A stretch of 64,000 bases of DNA. Origin: Candidatus Sulfotelmatobacter sp. GTDB taxonomy: Bacteria; Vulcanimicrobiota; Vulcanimicrobiia; Vulcanimicrobiales; Vulcanimicrobiaceae. The position numbers and the translations under genes were made by a program. The DNA is taken from positions 62,001-126,000 of the forward strand of contig DATJRY010000013.1 in NCBI GenBank assembly GCA_035504415.1. The letters are read 5' to 3'. The notes beneath the pieces are model-generated. The model made no database searches. It worked only from the letters and a program-made list of their open reading frames with translations, and was not told where the DNA came from. This document shows, in pieces, positions 48,366-57,076 of the stretch (positions within the stretch are counted from its first letter, which is position 1; each line of letters opens with the position of its first letter).

Positions 48366-49573
48366 GCGGCCTCGCCTTCGAGCAACGCCCGCGCCATCCG
48401 CTCGGCGGCACCGGCTTGGCCCGCGTAGAGGGCCCGCAGCTCGGCCCCGGTCTGCGCGCACCAGGCGGCGTCGTGCCAGCGCTCGGCCGCGGCGTGCGCG
48501 ACCTGCGAGGGCAGCAGCGTCCCGATGATCTCGAGGTCGAGGGTACGCCCGGCGTCGATGTTCGGCTGCGCGAAGTGCGTGAAGCGGCGGGCGACGGCCA
48601 GCGCGGCGGCACGTTTGATCGGCGTGCCGATCAGCGGCAGCTTGCCGACGTACTGCAACGGGCCGCCGATGACGGCCAGCTCGGGCGCATTGAACGGCGT
48701 GCAGACGACGGCCGGGACTCCCAGCGCCGCCAGCTCGATGACCTTGGTGCCGGGGATCGAGATCGCGAGCCGCGCGCGCGACGCCGCGCGCATCGCCGCG
48801 CGCACCAGCGGAAAGCGTTGGCCGTCGGCGACGATCGCACCGTCGAGCAGCTCGGCGTGCACGCCGTAGGAGAGCGGATGGATGCCGCCGCGCCGCAGCG
48901 AGACGCGCAACTCCTCGTCGGTCACGAACGGCGAGCCGGCGAACGCGATCGGCACCTCCGGCAGCATCCGGCGCAGGTTGAGCGCGACCCGCACGAACAG
49001 CGGAAACACGTTCGCGACCTCCAGCTTGCGCGAGCCGGGGAACAGGACGATCCCGTCGCGCGCGTCGTCGCTGGGCGGATCGCCGAACGCGCCGGCCGCC
49101 TCGCCCAGCGCGCCGTCGATGGCGAGGTTGCCGACCACCTCGATGCGCTCGGGCGGCGTCCCCCAGCCCAGCAGCTGCGTGCGGTTGGCCTCGTCGACGG
49201 CGAACACGCGCGCGAACAGCTTGGCGTACGAGCGCCGCGAGAACTTGTACGAGGTTGCGACACCGCCCAGCCGCGCGTGCACGCGCGCCGCGTGCGCGAG
49301 GTCCCCGCCCAGGTACTGCACGCGGTCGACGCGCTCCGGCAAGCCTGCGACGCCGCGCCCGAGCGCGAGCCGCAGGTAGGCCGCCGGCGGATAGGCGTGC
49401 ACGCCGGGAAACAGCGCCTCGACGTACCCCGCTTCGTGACCGGTCGCGAAATCGTCCGGCACGCCGATGACGTGGATCTCGGTCGCCGGGTCGCGCGCGC
49501 GCAGCGCTGCGACGAGCGGCCGCACCCACCCGGCGAACTCGCCCGGCCCGTTGGCGGTCATCGCGATGCGCAC
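48362..49573 (-). CDS. LpxB-like GT-B glycosyltransferase
   Basis: A 403-residue GT-B protein resembling lipid-A-disaccharide synthase. MRIAMTANGPGEFAGWVRPLV is an N-terminal GxGE-type motif; VDRVQYLGGDLAHAARV, VAVDEANRTQLLGWGTPPERIEVVGN, GIVLFPGSRKLEVANVFPLFV, ISIPGTKVIELAALGVPAVV and the terminal KPLP-like segment follow. True LpxB is 380-390 residues and acts on UDP-diacylglucosamine. This one may instead be the divergent LpxB-like group, whose substrate is unknown. No lpxA, lpxC or lpxD is seen in the window. Confidence 0.78.
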   Translation of the reverse strand: MRIAMTANGPGEFAGWVRPLVAALRARDPATEIHVIGVPDDFATGHEAGYVEALFPGVHAYPPAAYLRLALGRGVAGLPERVDRVQYLGGDLAHAARVHARLGGVATSYKFSRRSYAKLFARVFAVDEANRTQLLGWGTPPERIEVVGNLAIDGALGEAAGAFGDPPSDDARDGIVLFPGSRKLEVANVFPLFVRVALNLRRMLPEVPIAFAGSPFVTDEELRVSLRRGGIHPLSYGVHAELLDGAIVADGQRFPLVRAAMRAASRARLAISIPGTKVIELAALGVPAVVCTPFNAPELAVIGGPLQYVGKLPLIGTPIKRAAALAVARRFTHFAQPNIDAGRTLDLEIIGTLLPSQVAHAAAERWHDAAWCAQTGAELRALYAGQAGAAERMARALLEGEAA

Positions 49574-49579
49574 GGCGCG

Positions 49580-50065
49580 CTAGCTCTGCGCGCGCACGCG
49601 CGCCAGCAGGTCCGTCGTGCTGCGGCCGGGCTGGTGCGGGGCCAGCACGATGTGCCCGCCGTGCGACTCGACGACGTAGCGTTCCGGCAGCTCGTCGATG
49701 CGGTACTGCGCGCTCTTGACGTGCACGTCGGGCGCGAGTCGGTCGAGCGCGACCTCGGGGGTGCGTTCGGCGAAGCCGACGATCGCGTCGACGCTGCGCA
49801 GGGCGGAGAGCACGCGCGCGCGATCGTCGAAGCCGACAATGGGGCGGTCCGAGCCCTTGCCGAGCTGGCGCACCGACTCGTCGCCGTTGAGCAGCAGCAG
49901 CAGCACGTCGCCTTGCGCGCGCGCCCAGGCCAGATAGCCGACGTGGCCGGCGTGCAGCAGGTCGAAGACGCCGTTGGTCGTGACCACGGTGCGGCCGGCC
50001 GCGCGCTGCTCGTCACGCCAGCGCGCCGCCTCTTCGAGCGAGAGCACGGGCGCGAACTCAGCCAC
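49580..50065 (-). CDS. hldE2: D-glycero-beta-D-manno-heptose 1-phosphate adenylyltransferase
   Basis: A 161-residue nucleotidyltransferase (also called RfaE2). The N-terminal TNGVFDLLHAGHVGYLAWAR contains the HxGH catalytic motif and VHVKSAQYRIDELPE the C-terminal ATP site. It makes ADP-D-glycero-D-manno-heptose from heptose 1-phosphate. In E. coli it is fused to the kinase as HldE; here both are separate and overlap by eight bases. The final epimerase HldD was not found in the window. Confidence 0.93.
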   Translation of the reverse strand: MAEFAPVLSLEEAARWRDEQRAAGRTVVTTNGVFDLLHAGHVGYLAWARAQGDVLLLLLNGDESVRQLGKGSDRPIVGFDDRARVLSALRSVDAIVGFAERTPEVALDRLAPDVHVKSAQYRIDELPERYVVESHGGHIVLAPHQPGRSTTDLLARVRAQS

Positions 50066-51044
50066 CGTTGGCGTGCTCCAGCAGCGCGACGATCTCGGCC
50101 GGGCCGGCGGTGGCGGTGCCGAGCTTCTCGACCACCGCGCCGGCGGCGAAGTTCGCCAGCTGCGTCGCCGACTCGGCCGGGATCCCGGCCGCCAGCGCCA
50201 GCGTCAAGACGGCGACGACGGTATCGCCGGCGCCCGACACGTCGTACACCGTGCGCGCGACGGCCGGAACGTCGGCGCGTTCCCCGCCGGCGCCGAACAG
50301 CGACATCCCGTGCTCGCCGCGGGTGATCAGCACGTAGCGGCAGCCGAGCTCGGCCAACAGCGCGCGCCCGGCCCGCTCGAGCGACGCGTCGTCGGTGATC
50401 GCGATCCCGCTGGCGCGCGCGGCCTCGCCGACGTTCGGCGCGATGCACGTCACGCCGGCGAAGATGCCGATGTTCTGCGGCTTGGGGTCGGCGACGACGA
50501 CCGGGGCGCCCAGCGCCGCTTCGACCAAGTCGCGATGGAACAGCCCCTTCGCGTAGTCGCTGAGCACGACGGCGTCCGCGTCGCGCACCGCCGCGCGCAC
50601 GGCGTCGACGACGCGCGCGCGATCGTCGGCCCCCAGCGGCGCGACCGACTCCCAGTCGGCGCGCACGACTTGCTGGTTGTGCGCGACCACCCGCGTCTTG
50701 CGGGTGGTCGGCCGGTCGCGCAACACGACTATCCCGCGCGTGTCGACGTCGATGGCGGCGAACAGCTCGCGCACGCGGTCGCCTTCACCGTCGCTGCCGA
50801 CGCCGCCGACGAACGTCACCCGCGCGCCCAGCGCGCGCAAGTTGTTGGCGACGTTGCCGGCGCCGCCCAGGGTGAAGGTGTGCTCGCGCACCGCGACGAC
50901 CGGAACCGGCGCCTCCGGCGAGATGCGCGAGACGTCGCCCCAGATCCACTCGTCGATCATCACGTCGCCGACGACGACGACGCGCCGCCCGGCCATCCGC
51001 GCCAGCAGCTCGGTCGCGCGTGACGCCGCGATCACCTCAGCCAC
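50058..51044 (-). CDS. hldE1: D-glycero-beta-D-manno-heptose 7-phosphate kinase
   Basis: A 328-residue PfkB-family sugar kinase (RfaE1). VVVVGDVMIDEWIWGDVSRISPEAPVPVV is diagnostic for heptose kinases. FTLGGAGNVANNLRALGA and the catalytic DTVVAVLTLALAAGI in YDVSGAGDTV are intact. It phosphorylates C1 of heptose 7-phosphate to the 1,7-bisphosphate. It overlaps gmhB upstream and hldE2 downstream by eight bases each, so the three work as a unit. Confidence 0.95.
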   Translation of the reverse strand: MAEVIAASRATELLARMAGRRVVVVGDVMIDEWIWGDVSRISPEAPVPVVAVREHTFTLGGAGNVANNLRALGARVTFVGGVGSDGEGDRVRELFAAIDVDTRGIVVLRDRPTTRKTRVVAHNQQVVRADWESVAPLGADDRARVVDAVRAAVRDADAVVLSDYAKGLFHRDLVEAALGAPVVVADPKPQNIGIFAGVTCIAPNVGEAARASGIAITDDASLERAGRALLAELGCRYVLITRGEHGMSLFGAGGERADVPAVARTVYDVSGAGDTVVAVLTLALAAGIPAESATQLANFAAGAVVEKLGTATAGPAEIVALLEHANGG

Positions 51045-51564
51045 GGGCGACGATCCATTCGGCCGCCTCGAGCAGCGTGCTCGCGCGCAGGTCGGGCTCG
51101 GGGCCGGCGTAGGGATACGGCCCCGGCACCAGGATGCCGGGAACGCCGACGGCGTGCCCCAGCGCGACGTCGCTGCCGCGGTCGCCGACGACCGCGCCGC
51201 GGCCGCCGGAAAGGTCGAGATCCAAATCCGCGACCGCGCGTTCGACCAGGCCGGGCGAGGGCTTGCGGCACGTGCAGCCGGCGTCGTAGTGCGAGCACCA
51301 GTACCAGCCGTCGACGCCCGCGCCCGACGCCTGCAGTTGCCGATCGACTTCGGCGTTGACGGCGCGCACGTCGTCCTCGCCGAAGTAGCCGCGCGCGATC
51401 CCCGATTGGTTCGAGACGACCACCAACGCGTAGCCGCGCGCGCGCAGCAGCGTCAGCGCCTCGACCACGGTCGGCAACACGGTGACGCCCGACGGCTCGC
51501 CCAGAAAGCCCTTGTCCTCGATGATCGTTCCGTCGCGGTCGAGGAAGACCACCGCACGGCTCAC
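51037..51564 (-). CDS. gmhB: D-glycero-beta-D-manno-heptose 1,7-bisphosphate 7-phosphatase
   Basis: A GTG at 51564 gives 175 residues of the HAD family. The catalytic FLDRDGTIIED (Asp9 nucleophile, Asp11) is followed by VVVSNQSGIARGYF and the GmhB zinc site CSHYDAGCTCRKPSPG. It takes the 7-phosphate off the bisphosphate between the kinase and adenylyltransferase steps. It overlaps the small unknown upstream by GTGA. Confidence 0.94.
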   Translation of the reverse strand: MSRAVVFLDRDGTIIEDKGFLGEPSGVTVLPTVVEALTLLRARGYALVVVSNQSGIARGYFGEDDVRAVNAEVDRQLQASGAGVDGWYWCSHYDAGCTCRKPSPGLVERAVADLDLDLSGGRGAVVGDRGSDVALGHAVGVPGILVPGPYPYAGPEPDLRASTLLEAAEWIVARG

Positions 51565-51866
51565 AACGGTCCGGTCCGGAAACGCTCCATGCGAATCCAG
51601 AGCCGCTGCGCCACGTCGAGCGGAACGCCGGCGTGCGTCAGGTCGGCGGTGCTGAACGCGCCGGGGAACCTCTTGAGCACGCACCAGCGCTGCCCGCTGC
51701 GGCGCAGCGCCGCCTCGCGACCGTCGGCCGCGCGCAGCGCGACGTAGTCGCCCGACGCGACGATCGACGACGCCCGCGCGGGCGGCGCACCGTGCTGCGC
51801 GAACGTCATCGCCCCGGGGCTCTGGTAACATGCGGCCGGCCCGCCGTGGTGGACGGTGGCGGTCAC
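51561..51866 (-). CDS. Small protein inside the heptose operon, unknown function
   Basis: A GTG at 51866, overlapping the gmhA stop as GTGA, gives 101 residues; an ATG at 51809 would leave 82. The second half, YVALRAADGREAALRRSGQR and WCVLKRFPGAFSTADLTHAG, looks like a small folded beta/alpha unit. No membrane segment or known motif is visible. Its position between two pathway steps, with overlaps on both sides, suggests a role tied to heptose or the glycan. I do not recognise it. Confidence 0.65.
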   Translation of the reverse strand: MTATVHHGGPAACYQSPGAMTFAQHGAPPARASSIVASGDYVALRAADGREAALRRSGQRWCVLKRFPGAFSTADLTHAGVPLDVAQRLWIRMERFRTGPL

Positions 51867-52438
51867 GCGAAGAGCAGCTCCTGTTCGACCAAATCGCAGA
51901 CGATGTGCCCCATCGTGATGTGGACCTCTTGGACGATCGCGCTGTAGCCGTCGGGCCCGACCAGGGCGTAGTCCGCGATCGCAGCCACCGGTCCGCCGCC
52001 GTTGCCGGTGAAGGCCACCGTGGTCGCGCCGACTTCCTTGGCGCGGCGCAAGCCGGCGACGACGTTCTTCGAGGTGCCGCTGGTGGTGATGCCGACCACG
52101 ACGTCGCCCGGGCGCGCCAGCGCTTCGACCATGCGCGCGAACAGCTGCTCGTAACCGAAATCGTTCGCGATCGCCGTGACCGCGGAGGTGTTGACGGTGA
52201 ACGCTTCGGACGGCAGTCCGCCGCGCTCGCGCAAGAAGCGGCCGCTGAACTCGGCCGCGAGGTGCTGCGCGTCCGCGGCGCTGCCGCCGTTGCCGAACCA
52301 CCACACGCGGTGGCCCTCGCGAAACGCGCGCGCGATGGCGCTCGAGATCGCTTCGACCTGCGCACGATAGTGCGGCCGCTCGAGCTGACCGCGCCGGTCG
52401 GCGAGCAGCTCGTCGAATCCGCGGCGGCCTTCGATCAC
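51863..52438 (-). CDS. gmhA: Sedoheptulose 7-phosphate isomerase
   Basis: A GTG at 52438 gives 191 residues with the SIS fold. FREGHRVWWFGNGGSAADAQHLAAEFSGRF, the central GYEQLFARMVEALARPGDVVVGITTSGTSKNVV and the C-terminal VQEVHITMGHIVCDLVEQ match GmhA. It converts sedoheptulose 7-phosphate to D-glycero-D-manno-heptose 7-phosphate, the first step. The start overlaps accB by GTGA and the stop the 101-residue gene. Confidence 0.94.
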   Translation of the reverse strand: MIEGRRGFDELLADRRGQLERPHYRAQVEAISSAIARAFREGHRVWWFGNGGSAADAQHLAAEFSGRFLRERGGLPSEAFTVNTSAVTAIANDFGYEQLFARMVEALARPGDVVVGITTSGTSKNVVAGLRRAKEVGATTVAFTGNGGGPVAAIADYALVGPDGYSAIVQEVHITMGHIVCDLVEQELLFA

Positions 52439-52908
52439 ACTTCGATCCAAAACAGTTCCTGTCCCAAGCTCACGAGCTCGCCGTTCTCGACCAAGATGCG
52501 CGTGACGGTTCCGCTGTAGTCGCTGGTGATCTCGTTCATCAGCTTCATCGCCTCGAGGATACACAGCGCACCGCCGGCCTGGACGCGGCTGCCGACCTCG
52601 ACGAACGGGTCCGCGCCGGGGGAGGCGGCGCGGTAGAAGACGCCGACCAGGGGCGCCGTGACGACGCGAACGTTCGGTGGCGGCGTGCGGCTCTCGCTCG
52701 GCGCCGGAGCCGGGGCTGCCGCCGCGGCCGGCGCCGCCGCCGCGGCCGGGGCCGCCAGAACGACCGGCGCCGGGGCTGCGACCACGGTGGGGTCGCGCCG
52801 CACGATCTCGATCTCGACCTCGCCGGTCCGCACGCGGATCGCGTCCAGGTCGAACTCCGCGGCGATCTCGCCGAGCGCGCGTACGCGCGCCGCCTCGTCC
52901 TGCTCCAT
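52435..52908 (-). CDS. accB: Acetyl-CoA carboxylase biotin carboxyl carrier protein
   Basis: The ATG at 52908 gives 157 residues. A helical N-terminal region is followed by a flexible Ala/Pro linker (about 44-78) and the biotinyl domain with Lys122 in LEAMKLMNE. It carries carboxybiotin for acetyl-CoA carboxylase in fatty acid synthesis. Usually accC follows accB; here it does not and the gene is joined to gmhA by GTGA, so it is displaced from its usual partner. Confidence 0.93.
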   Translation of the reverse strand: MEQDEAARVRALGEIAAEFDLDAIRVRTGEVEIEIVRRDPTVVAAPAPVVLAAPAAAAAPAAAAAPAPAPSESRTPPPNVRVVTAPLVGVFYRAASPGADPFVEVGSRVQAGGALCILEAMKLMNEITSDYSGTVTRILVENGELVSLGQELFWIEV

Positions 52909-54182
52909 CACAGCGTCACTTCGGCGAGGAGATGGGCGACTTCCGCCGACGGGCCGGCCAAGGGCAAGCGCCGGTCCTCCCGCGCCACCAAATCCCGCAG
53001 GACGATCTCGGCGGCCGCCAGCTCGGCGTCGCCCAGGATCAGGGCCCAACGGGCGTTGTTGCGGTCGGCCGTCTTGAAGTGCGCTTGGAGCTTGCGGTCC
53101 TGCCAGTCGGCGAAGGTCGGCCGCGGCACCCGCTCGCGCAGCGCGGCGACGATCGGAAACAGCCGCTCGCGCGCCGCGGCGCCCAGCGCGATGGCTTGGA
53201 TCCCGACCCGCGGCGGGGCGTGGTCGCCGGCCGTCGCCGCGACCATCATCAGGAAGCGTTCGAGGCCCAGCCCGAAGCCGACCGCCGGCGTCGGCGGCCC
53301 ACCCAGCTCGCCGACCAGGCCGTCGTACCGCCCGCCGCCGCAGACCGTGCTTTGCGCGCCCAGCGCGTTCGAGGTGAACTCGAACACCGTGCGCGTGTAG
53401 TAATCCAGCCCGCGCACGATGCGCGGGTTGACGACGTAGCGCAGACCCAGCGCGTCGAGATAGCCGAGCAGCGCGTCGAAGTGCGCGCGGCAGTCCGTGC
53501 ACAAGAGGTCGATCAACTTCGGCGCGGTCTGGACGAACGGCAGGTCGCGCGCGTCCTTCGAGTCGAGGATGCGCAGCGGGTTGCGCTCGAGGCGGCGCTG
53601 CGAGTCTTCGCTCAATTCCGCCGCGTGGGGACGGAAATGCGCCAACAGCGCCTCGCGATAGCGCGGGCGGCAGACGGCGTCGCCGACCGTGTTGACGTTG
53701 AGCGTCGCGTCGTCGATCCCGTAGCGCGCGATCAGCTGTGCCGCGATCTGAATGACCTCGACGTCGGCTTCGGCGCCGGCGATGCCGAAGCACTCGACGC
53801 CGAACTGGTTGGCCTGCCGGTAGCGTCCCGCTTGCGGCCGCTCGTAGCGAAAGAACGGCCCGATGTAGTAGAGCCGTTGCGGCCCCTGCGCCAGCAGCTT
53901 GTGCTGCAGCAGCGCGCGCACGACGCCGGCCGTCCACTCCGGCCGCAGCGTCATGCTGCGCCCGCCCTTGTCGAGAAAGGTGTACATCTCTTTCTCGACG
54001 ATGTCGGTCGTCTCGCCGACCCCGCGCACGAACAGCTCGGTCGCCTCGAACATCGGCGTGCGGATCTCGCCGTAGCCGAACCGGCCCGCGATGTCGCGGC
54101 AGTCGGCCTCCAGGCGGTTCCAGCGGGCAGATTCGGGCGGGTAGACGTCGTTGGTGCCGCGGGGGGCGCTGATCGGGTTCAC
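52908..54182 (-). CDS. hisS: Histidyl-tRNA synthetase
   Basis: A GTG at 54182 gives 424 residues. The class II motifs are RGTNDVYPPESARW, IRTPMFEATELFVRGVGETTDIVEKEMYTF, TLRPEWTAGVVRALLQH (motif 2) and the histidine-specific GLDYYTRTVFEF with GGGRYDGLV. It attaches histidine to its tRNA. It overlaps accB (TGATG) and heads the 12-gene block that ends with aspS; hisS-aspS is commonly a direct pair in bacteria. Confidence 0.96.
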   Translation of the reverse strand: MNPISAPRGTNDVYPPESARWNRLEADCRDIAGRFGYGEIRTPMFEATELFVRGVGETTDIVEKEMYTFLDKGGRSMTLRPEWTAGVVRALLQHKLLAQGPQRLYYIGPFFRYERPQAGRYRQANQFGVECFGIAGAEADVEVIQIAAQLIARYGIDDATLNVNTVGDAVCRPRYREALLAHFRPHAAELSEDSQRRLERNPLRILDSKDARDLPFVQTAPKLIDLLCTDCRAHFDALLGYLDALGLRYVVNPRIVRGLDYYTRTVFEFTSNALGAQSTVCGGGRYDGLVGELGGPPTPAVGFGLGLERFLMMVAATAGDHAPPRVGIQAIALGAAARERLFPIVAALRERVPRPTFADWQDRKLQAHFKTADRNNARWALILGDAELAAAEIVLRDLVAREDRRLPLAGPSAEVAHLLAEVTL

Positions 54183-54206
54183 GGTCGACCCGCCCCGTTC
54201 GCCACT

Positions 54207-54605
54207 TTAGGTGATCGCGCCCTCGCGCGGCTCGAGCAGCTCGACCGGAATCCCGTTGGGGTCCTCGACGAAGGCGATCCAGCGGGTCCCGCCCGGCGAC
54301 TTCTTGGGCTCCTTGAGGATCTTGACGCCCAGCCCGCGCAGCCGCTCGATGTTGTCGGTCATGGCGCCGTCGACCTCGAGCGCCAGATGCTCGTAGCGGT
54401 TGCCCAGCTCGTACGGGGGGTGGTCTTCCAGGTCGTAGACCAGCTCGATGTACGCGTCCCAGCTCGACCCGACGAACGCCATGTCGGCGTTGCCGGGATA
54501 GTGCAAGGGACCGTCGAGCAGCTTGAGCCCCAGCTTGTTGACGTAGAAGTCGATCGACGCGTCCATGTCGCTCACGAAGATCGAGGTGTGCAGATAGCGC
54601 GGCAT
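54207..54605 (-). CDS. VOC-family lactoylglutathione-lyase-like protein
   Basis: A 132-residue VOC protein. RYLHTSIFVSDMDASIDFYVNKLGLKLL contains the N-terminal His ligand, and GNRYEHLALEVDG with FVEDPNGIPVELLEP supplies the others including the Glu. The layout is that of glyoxalase I, which needs two-His/two-Glu metal ligands. It begins face to face with the next gene, leaving no space for separate promoters unless that gene starts later. Confidence 0.82.
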   Translation of the reverse strand: MPRYLHTSIFVSDMDASIDFYVNKLGLKLLDGPLHYPGNADMAFVGSSWDAYIELVYDLEDHPPYELGNRYEHLALEVDGAMTDNIERLRGLGVKILKEPKKSPGGTRWIAFVEDPNGIPVELLEPREGAIT

Positions 54606-54660
54606 GATGCCGAAGCGCTACGACGAACGTGCCACGCCTTCCCACATCCGCGAGGGGACG

Positions 54661-55671
54661 ATGCGCGAACTGACGGTCGCGGCCGAGACCGACGTGATGA
54701 TCTGGAACGGCGTCGCGGTCGACCGCGGACGCGTCTTCGTCAGCGGGCCGCGCTGGGCGGGGACCGGCGCGCCGGCGGTGGCACGCATCGATGCCGGCAA
54801 CACGCTGCTGCCGTATCCCGGCGCGGCCTGGAACGCGTGGCAGCCGGGCGCCGATCCGCGCGGCGCGTTCGTCAACGTCAACGCGATCCATCACGACGGC
54901 GCGCGCGGCCTGTGGATCGTCGACACCGGGACGCCGGCGTTCGGCGGCGACGCGGTGCCGGGGGCGACGAAGATCGTGCACGTCGACCTCGACCGCGATG
55001 CGGTCGTCCGCACGTATCCGCTCGGTCCCGACGTCGTTCGTCCCGGCACCTACACCGACGACATCCGCATCCACGGTGGGAACGGCTACATCACCGACGC
55101 CGGCAACGCCGGCTTGATCGTGCTCGACCTGTCCACCGGCGCCGCACGCCGCGTGCTCGACGGCCACCCGGCCGCGATCGCGCCGCCCGATCGCCCGATC
55201 GTCGTCGACGGCGACACGCTGTACGCGCCCGACGGCTCGCTGGCGCGCATCCAGAGCGATCCGCTCGAGCTCTCGCCCGACGGCGCGTGGTTGTGCTTCG
55301 GGCCGCTCGAAGGGCCGTGGTCGCGCGTCCCGACGCGCGCGCTCGACGATCCGTCGCTCTCCAGTGCGGAGCTCGCCGCGTTGGTCGAGCCGTGGGCCGA
55401 TCTGCCGCCGATCGGCGGTTCGGCGATGGATGCCGACGGTAGCCTGTACTTCACCGATCTGGCCGCCTGCGCGCTCAAGCGCCGCGCGCCCGACGGCACC
55501 ATCACCACGCTGGTACGCGACGGGCGGTTGCACTGGGTCGACGCGCCGTTCATCGACGACGCGCGCACGATCTGGCTGCCGACGCCGCAGCTCGACCGCG
55601 TCGCGCTGTTCCACCACGGCACCTCGCAGGTGCAGTGGCCGGTGCGGCTCTACCGCTTCAGCTTGGACTGA
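54661..55671 (+). CDS. Major royal jelly/SMP-30-like beta-propeller protein
   Basis: The ATG at 54661 is preferred over 54604: GAGGGG lies just upstream and it leaves room for the VOC promoter. It gives 336 residues of the MRJP/yellow type: AWNAWQPGADPRGAFVNVNAIHH, LWIVDTGTPAFGG, TDAGNAGLIVLDLSTG and LELSPDGAWLCFGPLEG. There is no clear signal peptide. Related propellers hydrolyse lactones or bind small molecules. The 3' end overlaps the convergent gene by 14 bases. Confidence 0.75.
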   Translation: MRELTVAAETDVMIWNGVAVDRGRVFVSGPRWAGTGAPAVARIDAGNTLLPYPGAAWNAWQPGADPRGAFVNVNAIHHDGARGLWIVDTGTPAFGGDAVPGATKIVHVDLDRDAVVRTYPLGPDVVRPGTYTDDIRIHGGNGYITDAGNAGLIVLDLSTGAARRVLDGHPAAIAPPDRPIVVDGDTLYAPDGSLARIQSDPLELSPDGAWLCFGPLEGPWSRVPTRALDDPSLSSAELAALVEPWADLPPIGGSAMDADGSLYFTDLAACALKRRAPDGTITTLVRDGRLHWVDAPFIDDARTIWLPTPQLDRVALFHHGTSQVQWPVRLYRFSLD

Positions 55672-56233
55672 TCCGCGTCGCGCCGCGTTCCCCGTCGATT
55701 TGGGCCTGCAGCCATCGCAGCAACCGGCGCACGACCACGACCAGCACGAGGCCGACGGCGAGGATGCCGCCGCCGGCCCACGGCAAGACCCGATCGCTCG
55801 CGACCCGCACGGCGGGAGTGGAGGCGAGGTCGGTGGCGACCCCACCGGCCGTGAGGTGGACGAGCGCTCCGCGAAAGACGGTCGCCTCCCCGGCGGTGCC
55901 CGGGTAGACGCTCTGCACGAACGCGTGCACGTTCGCGCCGCCCAGGTCCTCCGTCTGCTGCGTCCCGTCGGGAAAGCGGACCGTCACGTTCGCCGCCGTC
56001 GCCGTCCGCTGCGAGGGCGTCGCTATGGGTCCCATCACGGTGACGACGTCGACGGGAACGCGTACGCACTCCGCGGCGCTCGGCGATTGCGCGCGCACGC
56101 AGGCCGCCTTTGCATACGCCTGCGCGAGGGCGACGTCGCGCGGGAGCTGCACCACGCCGGCAACCAGGGCGATCACGCCGAACGTCAGCACGACGCCGAG
56201 CATACCGGTGGCGAGACAGCCGAAGAATCGCAT
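55658..56233 (-). CDS. Membrane-anchored protein, unknown function
   Basis: The ATG at 56233 gives 191 residues. An N-terminal helix (LATGMLGVVLTFGVIALVAGV) and a C-terminal helix (ILAVGLVLVVVVRRLL) flank an extracytoplasmic domain of about 110 residues (FPDGTQQTEDLGGANVHAFV). Two cysteines, at CVRAQSPSAAEC, could form a disulfide. It lies 11 bases after the exported protein upstream. No family recognised. Confidence 0.6.
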   Translation of the reverse strand: MRFFGCLATGMLGVVLTFGVIALVAGVVQLPRDVALAQAYAKAACVRAQSPSAAECVRVPVDVVTVMGPIATPSQRTATAANVTVRFPDGTQQTEDLGGANVHAFVQSVYPGTAGEATVFRGALVHLTAGGVATDLASTPAVRVASDRVLPWAGGGILAVGLVLVVVVRRLLRWLQAQIDGERGATRISPS

Positions 56234-56244
56234 CGTGTTGCCGC

Positions 56245-57015
56245 TTAGGGATGCGCGCCGGGAACCAACTCGGTCGCCGCGAGCATACCCGCGGCGTTCG
56301 CGGTGATCGTCGCGGCGGTGTTTCGCGGGACGACGAGCGTCTTGCCGGTCGCCATCGCAACCACGACGCCGCGCATGCGCAGCGTGCCGCTGCCCGCGAA
56401 GAACGTGTAGTAGCCGAGCGCGCCGGAAGCCGGAATCGGGTACGCCGCGTGCGGCGCGAAGCGCAGGATCTGGTTCGCGATCGTCAGCGTCCCCGGGCTC
56501 GGCACTTGATTCGGGAACTCGTTCTTGAAGATCGACACCGAGCCGGTCTTCGCGAGCGGCGGCGCACTCGGATCGTTGACCGGATAGTTGAAGTCCGATC
56601 CTTGCACCAGGAGATGGATGCCCAGATACGCCTGGTTCCCGGGACCGACGTCGCCGGCCGTGTGCACGCGGCCCTGCACCGTGTAGACCGTCAAGCCGTT
56701 GTGGGCCGGGACGATGGTCGGCGCCGATGCCGGCCGGCTCGGCACGCGATGCGCGAACCACCAGCTGGTCACGCCGCTCACGTTGGTGATGCACTCGGCG
56801 CCGTGGTGCGTATGCGCCTGCAGCCACGTCGGCGCGCCGGTCTGATAGATCTCTTGCCACATGTCCCAGGCCTTGGCCGGGGTCCCGTCTTCGTTGCGGA
56901 TGCCGCCCGCCACGACGCAGCTGCCGCGATCGACGACGGTGATGCCCGGCACCGCAGCGGCCGGTGCCGCGAGCACCAGCATCAGCCCGAGGGCACCCAA
57001 CCATCGCGTACGCAT
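56245..57015 (-). CDS. Exported cupin-like protein
   Basis: The ATG at 57015 gives 256 residues with a signal peptide (RWLGALGLMLVLAAPAAAVPG). The mature part has WLQAHTHHGAECITNVSG and YTVQGRVHTAGDVGPGNQAYL, two His/Glu-bearing segments typical of cupins, which bind a metal or sugar. The C-terminus ends with a beta-rich segment. It sits between the autotransporter and the 191-residue membrane protein on the same strand. Substrate unknown. Confidence 0.68.
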   Translation of the reverse strand: MRTRWLGALGLMLVLAAPAAAVPGITVVDRGSCVVAGGIRNEDGTPAKAWDMWQEIYQTGAPTWLQAHTHHGAECITNVSGVTSWWFAHRVPSRPASAPTIVPAHNGLTVYTVQGRVHTAGDVGPGNQAYLGIHLLVQGSDFNYPVNDPSAPPLAKTGSVSIFKNEFPNQVPSPGTLTIANQILRFAPHAAYPIPASGALGYYTFFAGSGTLRMRGVVVAMATGKTLVVPRNTAATITANAAGMLAATELVPGAHP

Positions 57016-57076
57016 GCGCCGGGCTTTCGAGTGCCTGCTCGGCTTCCCTACGTCAACGAATCGGCGATCCGGTCGT

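Noticed and set aside
52435-55845. An 1136-residue minus-strand frame ending in accB
   Set aside because: Only the last 157 residues match a protein family. The remainder is antisense or out of frame with hisS and the royal-jelly-like gene.
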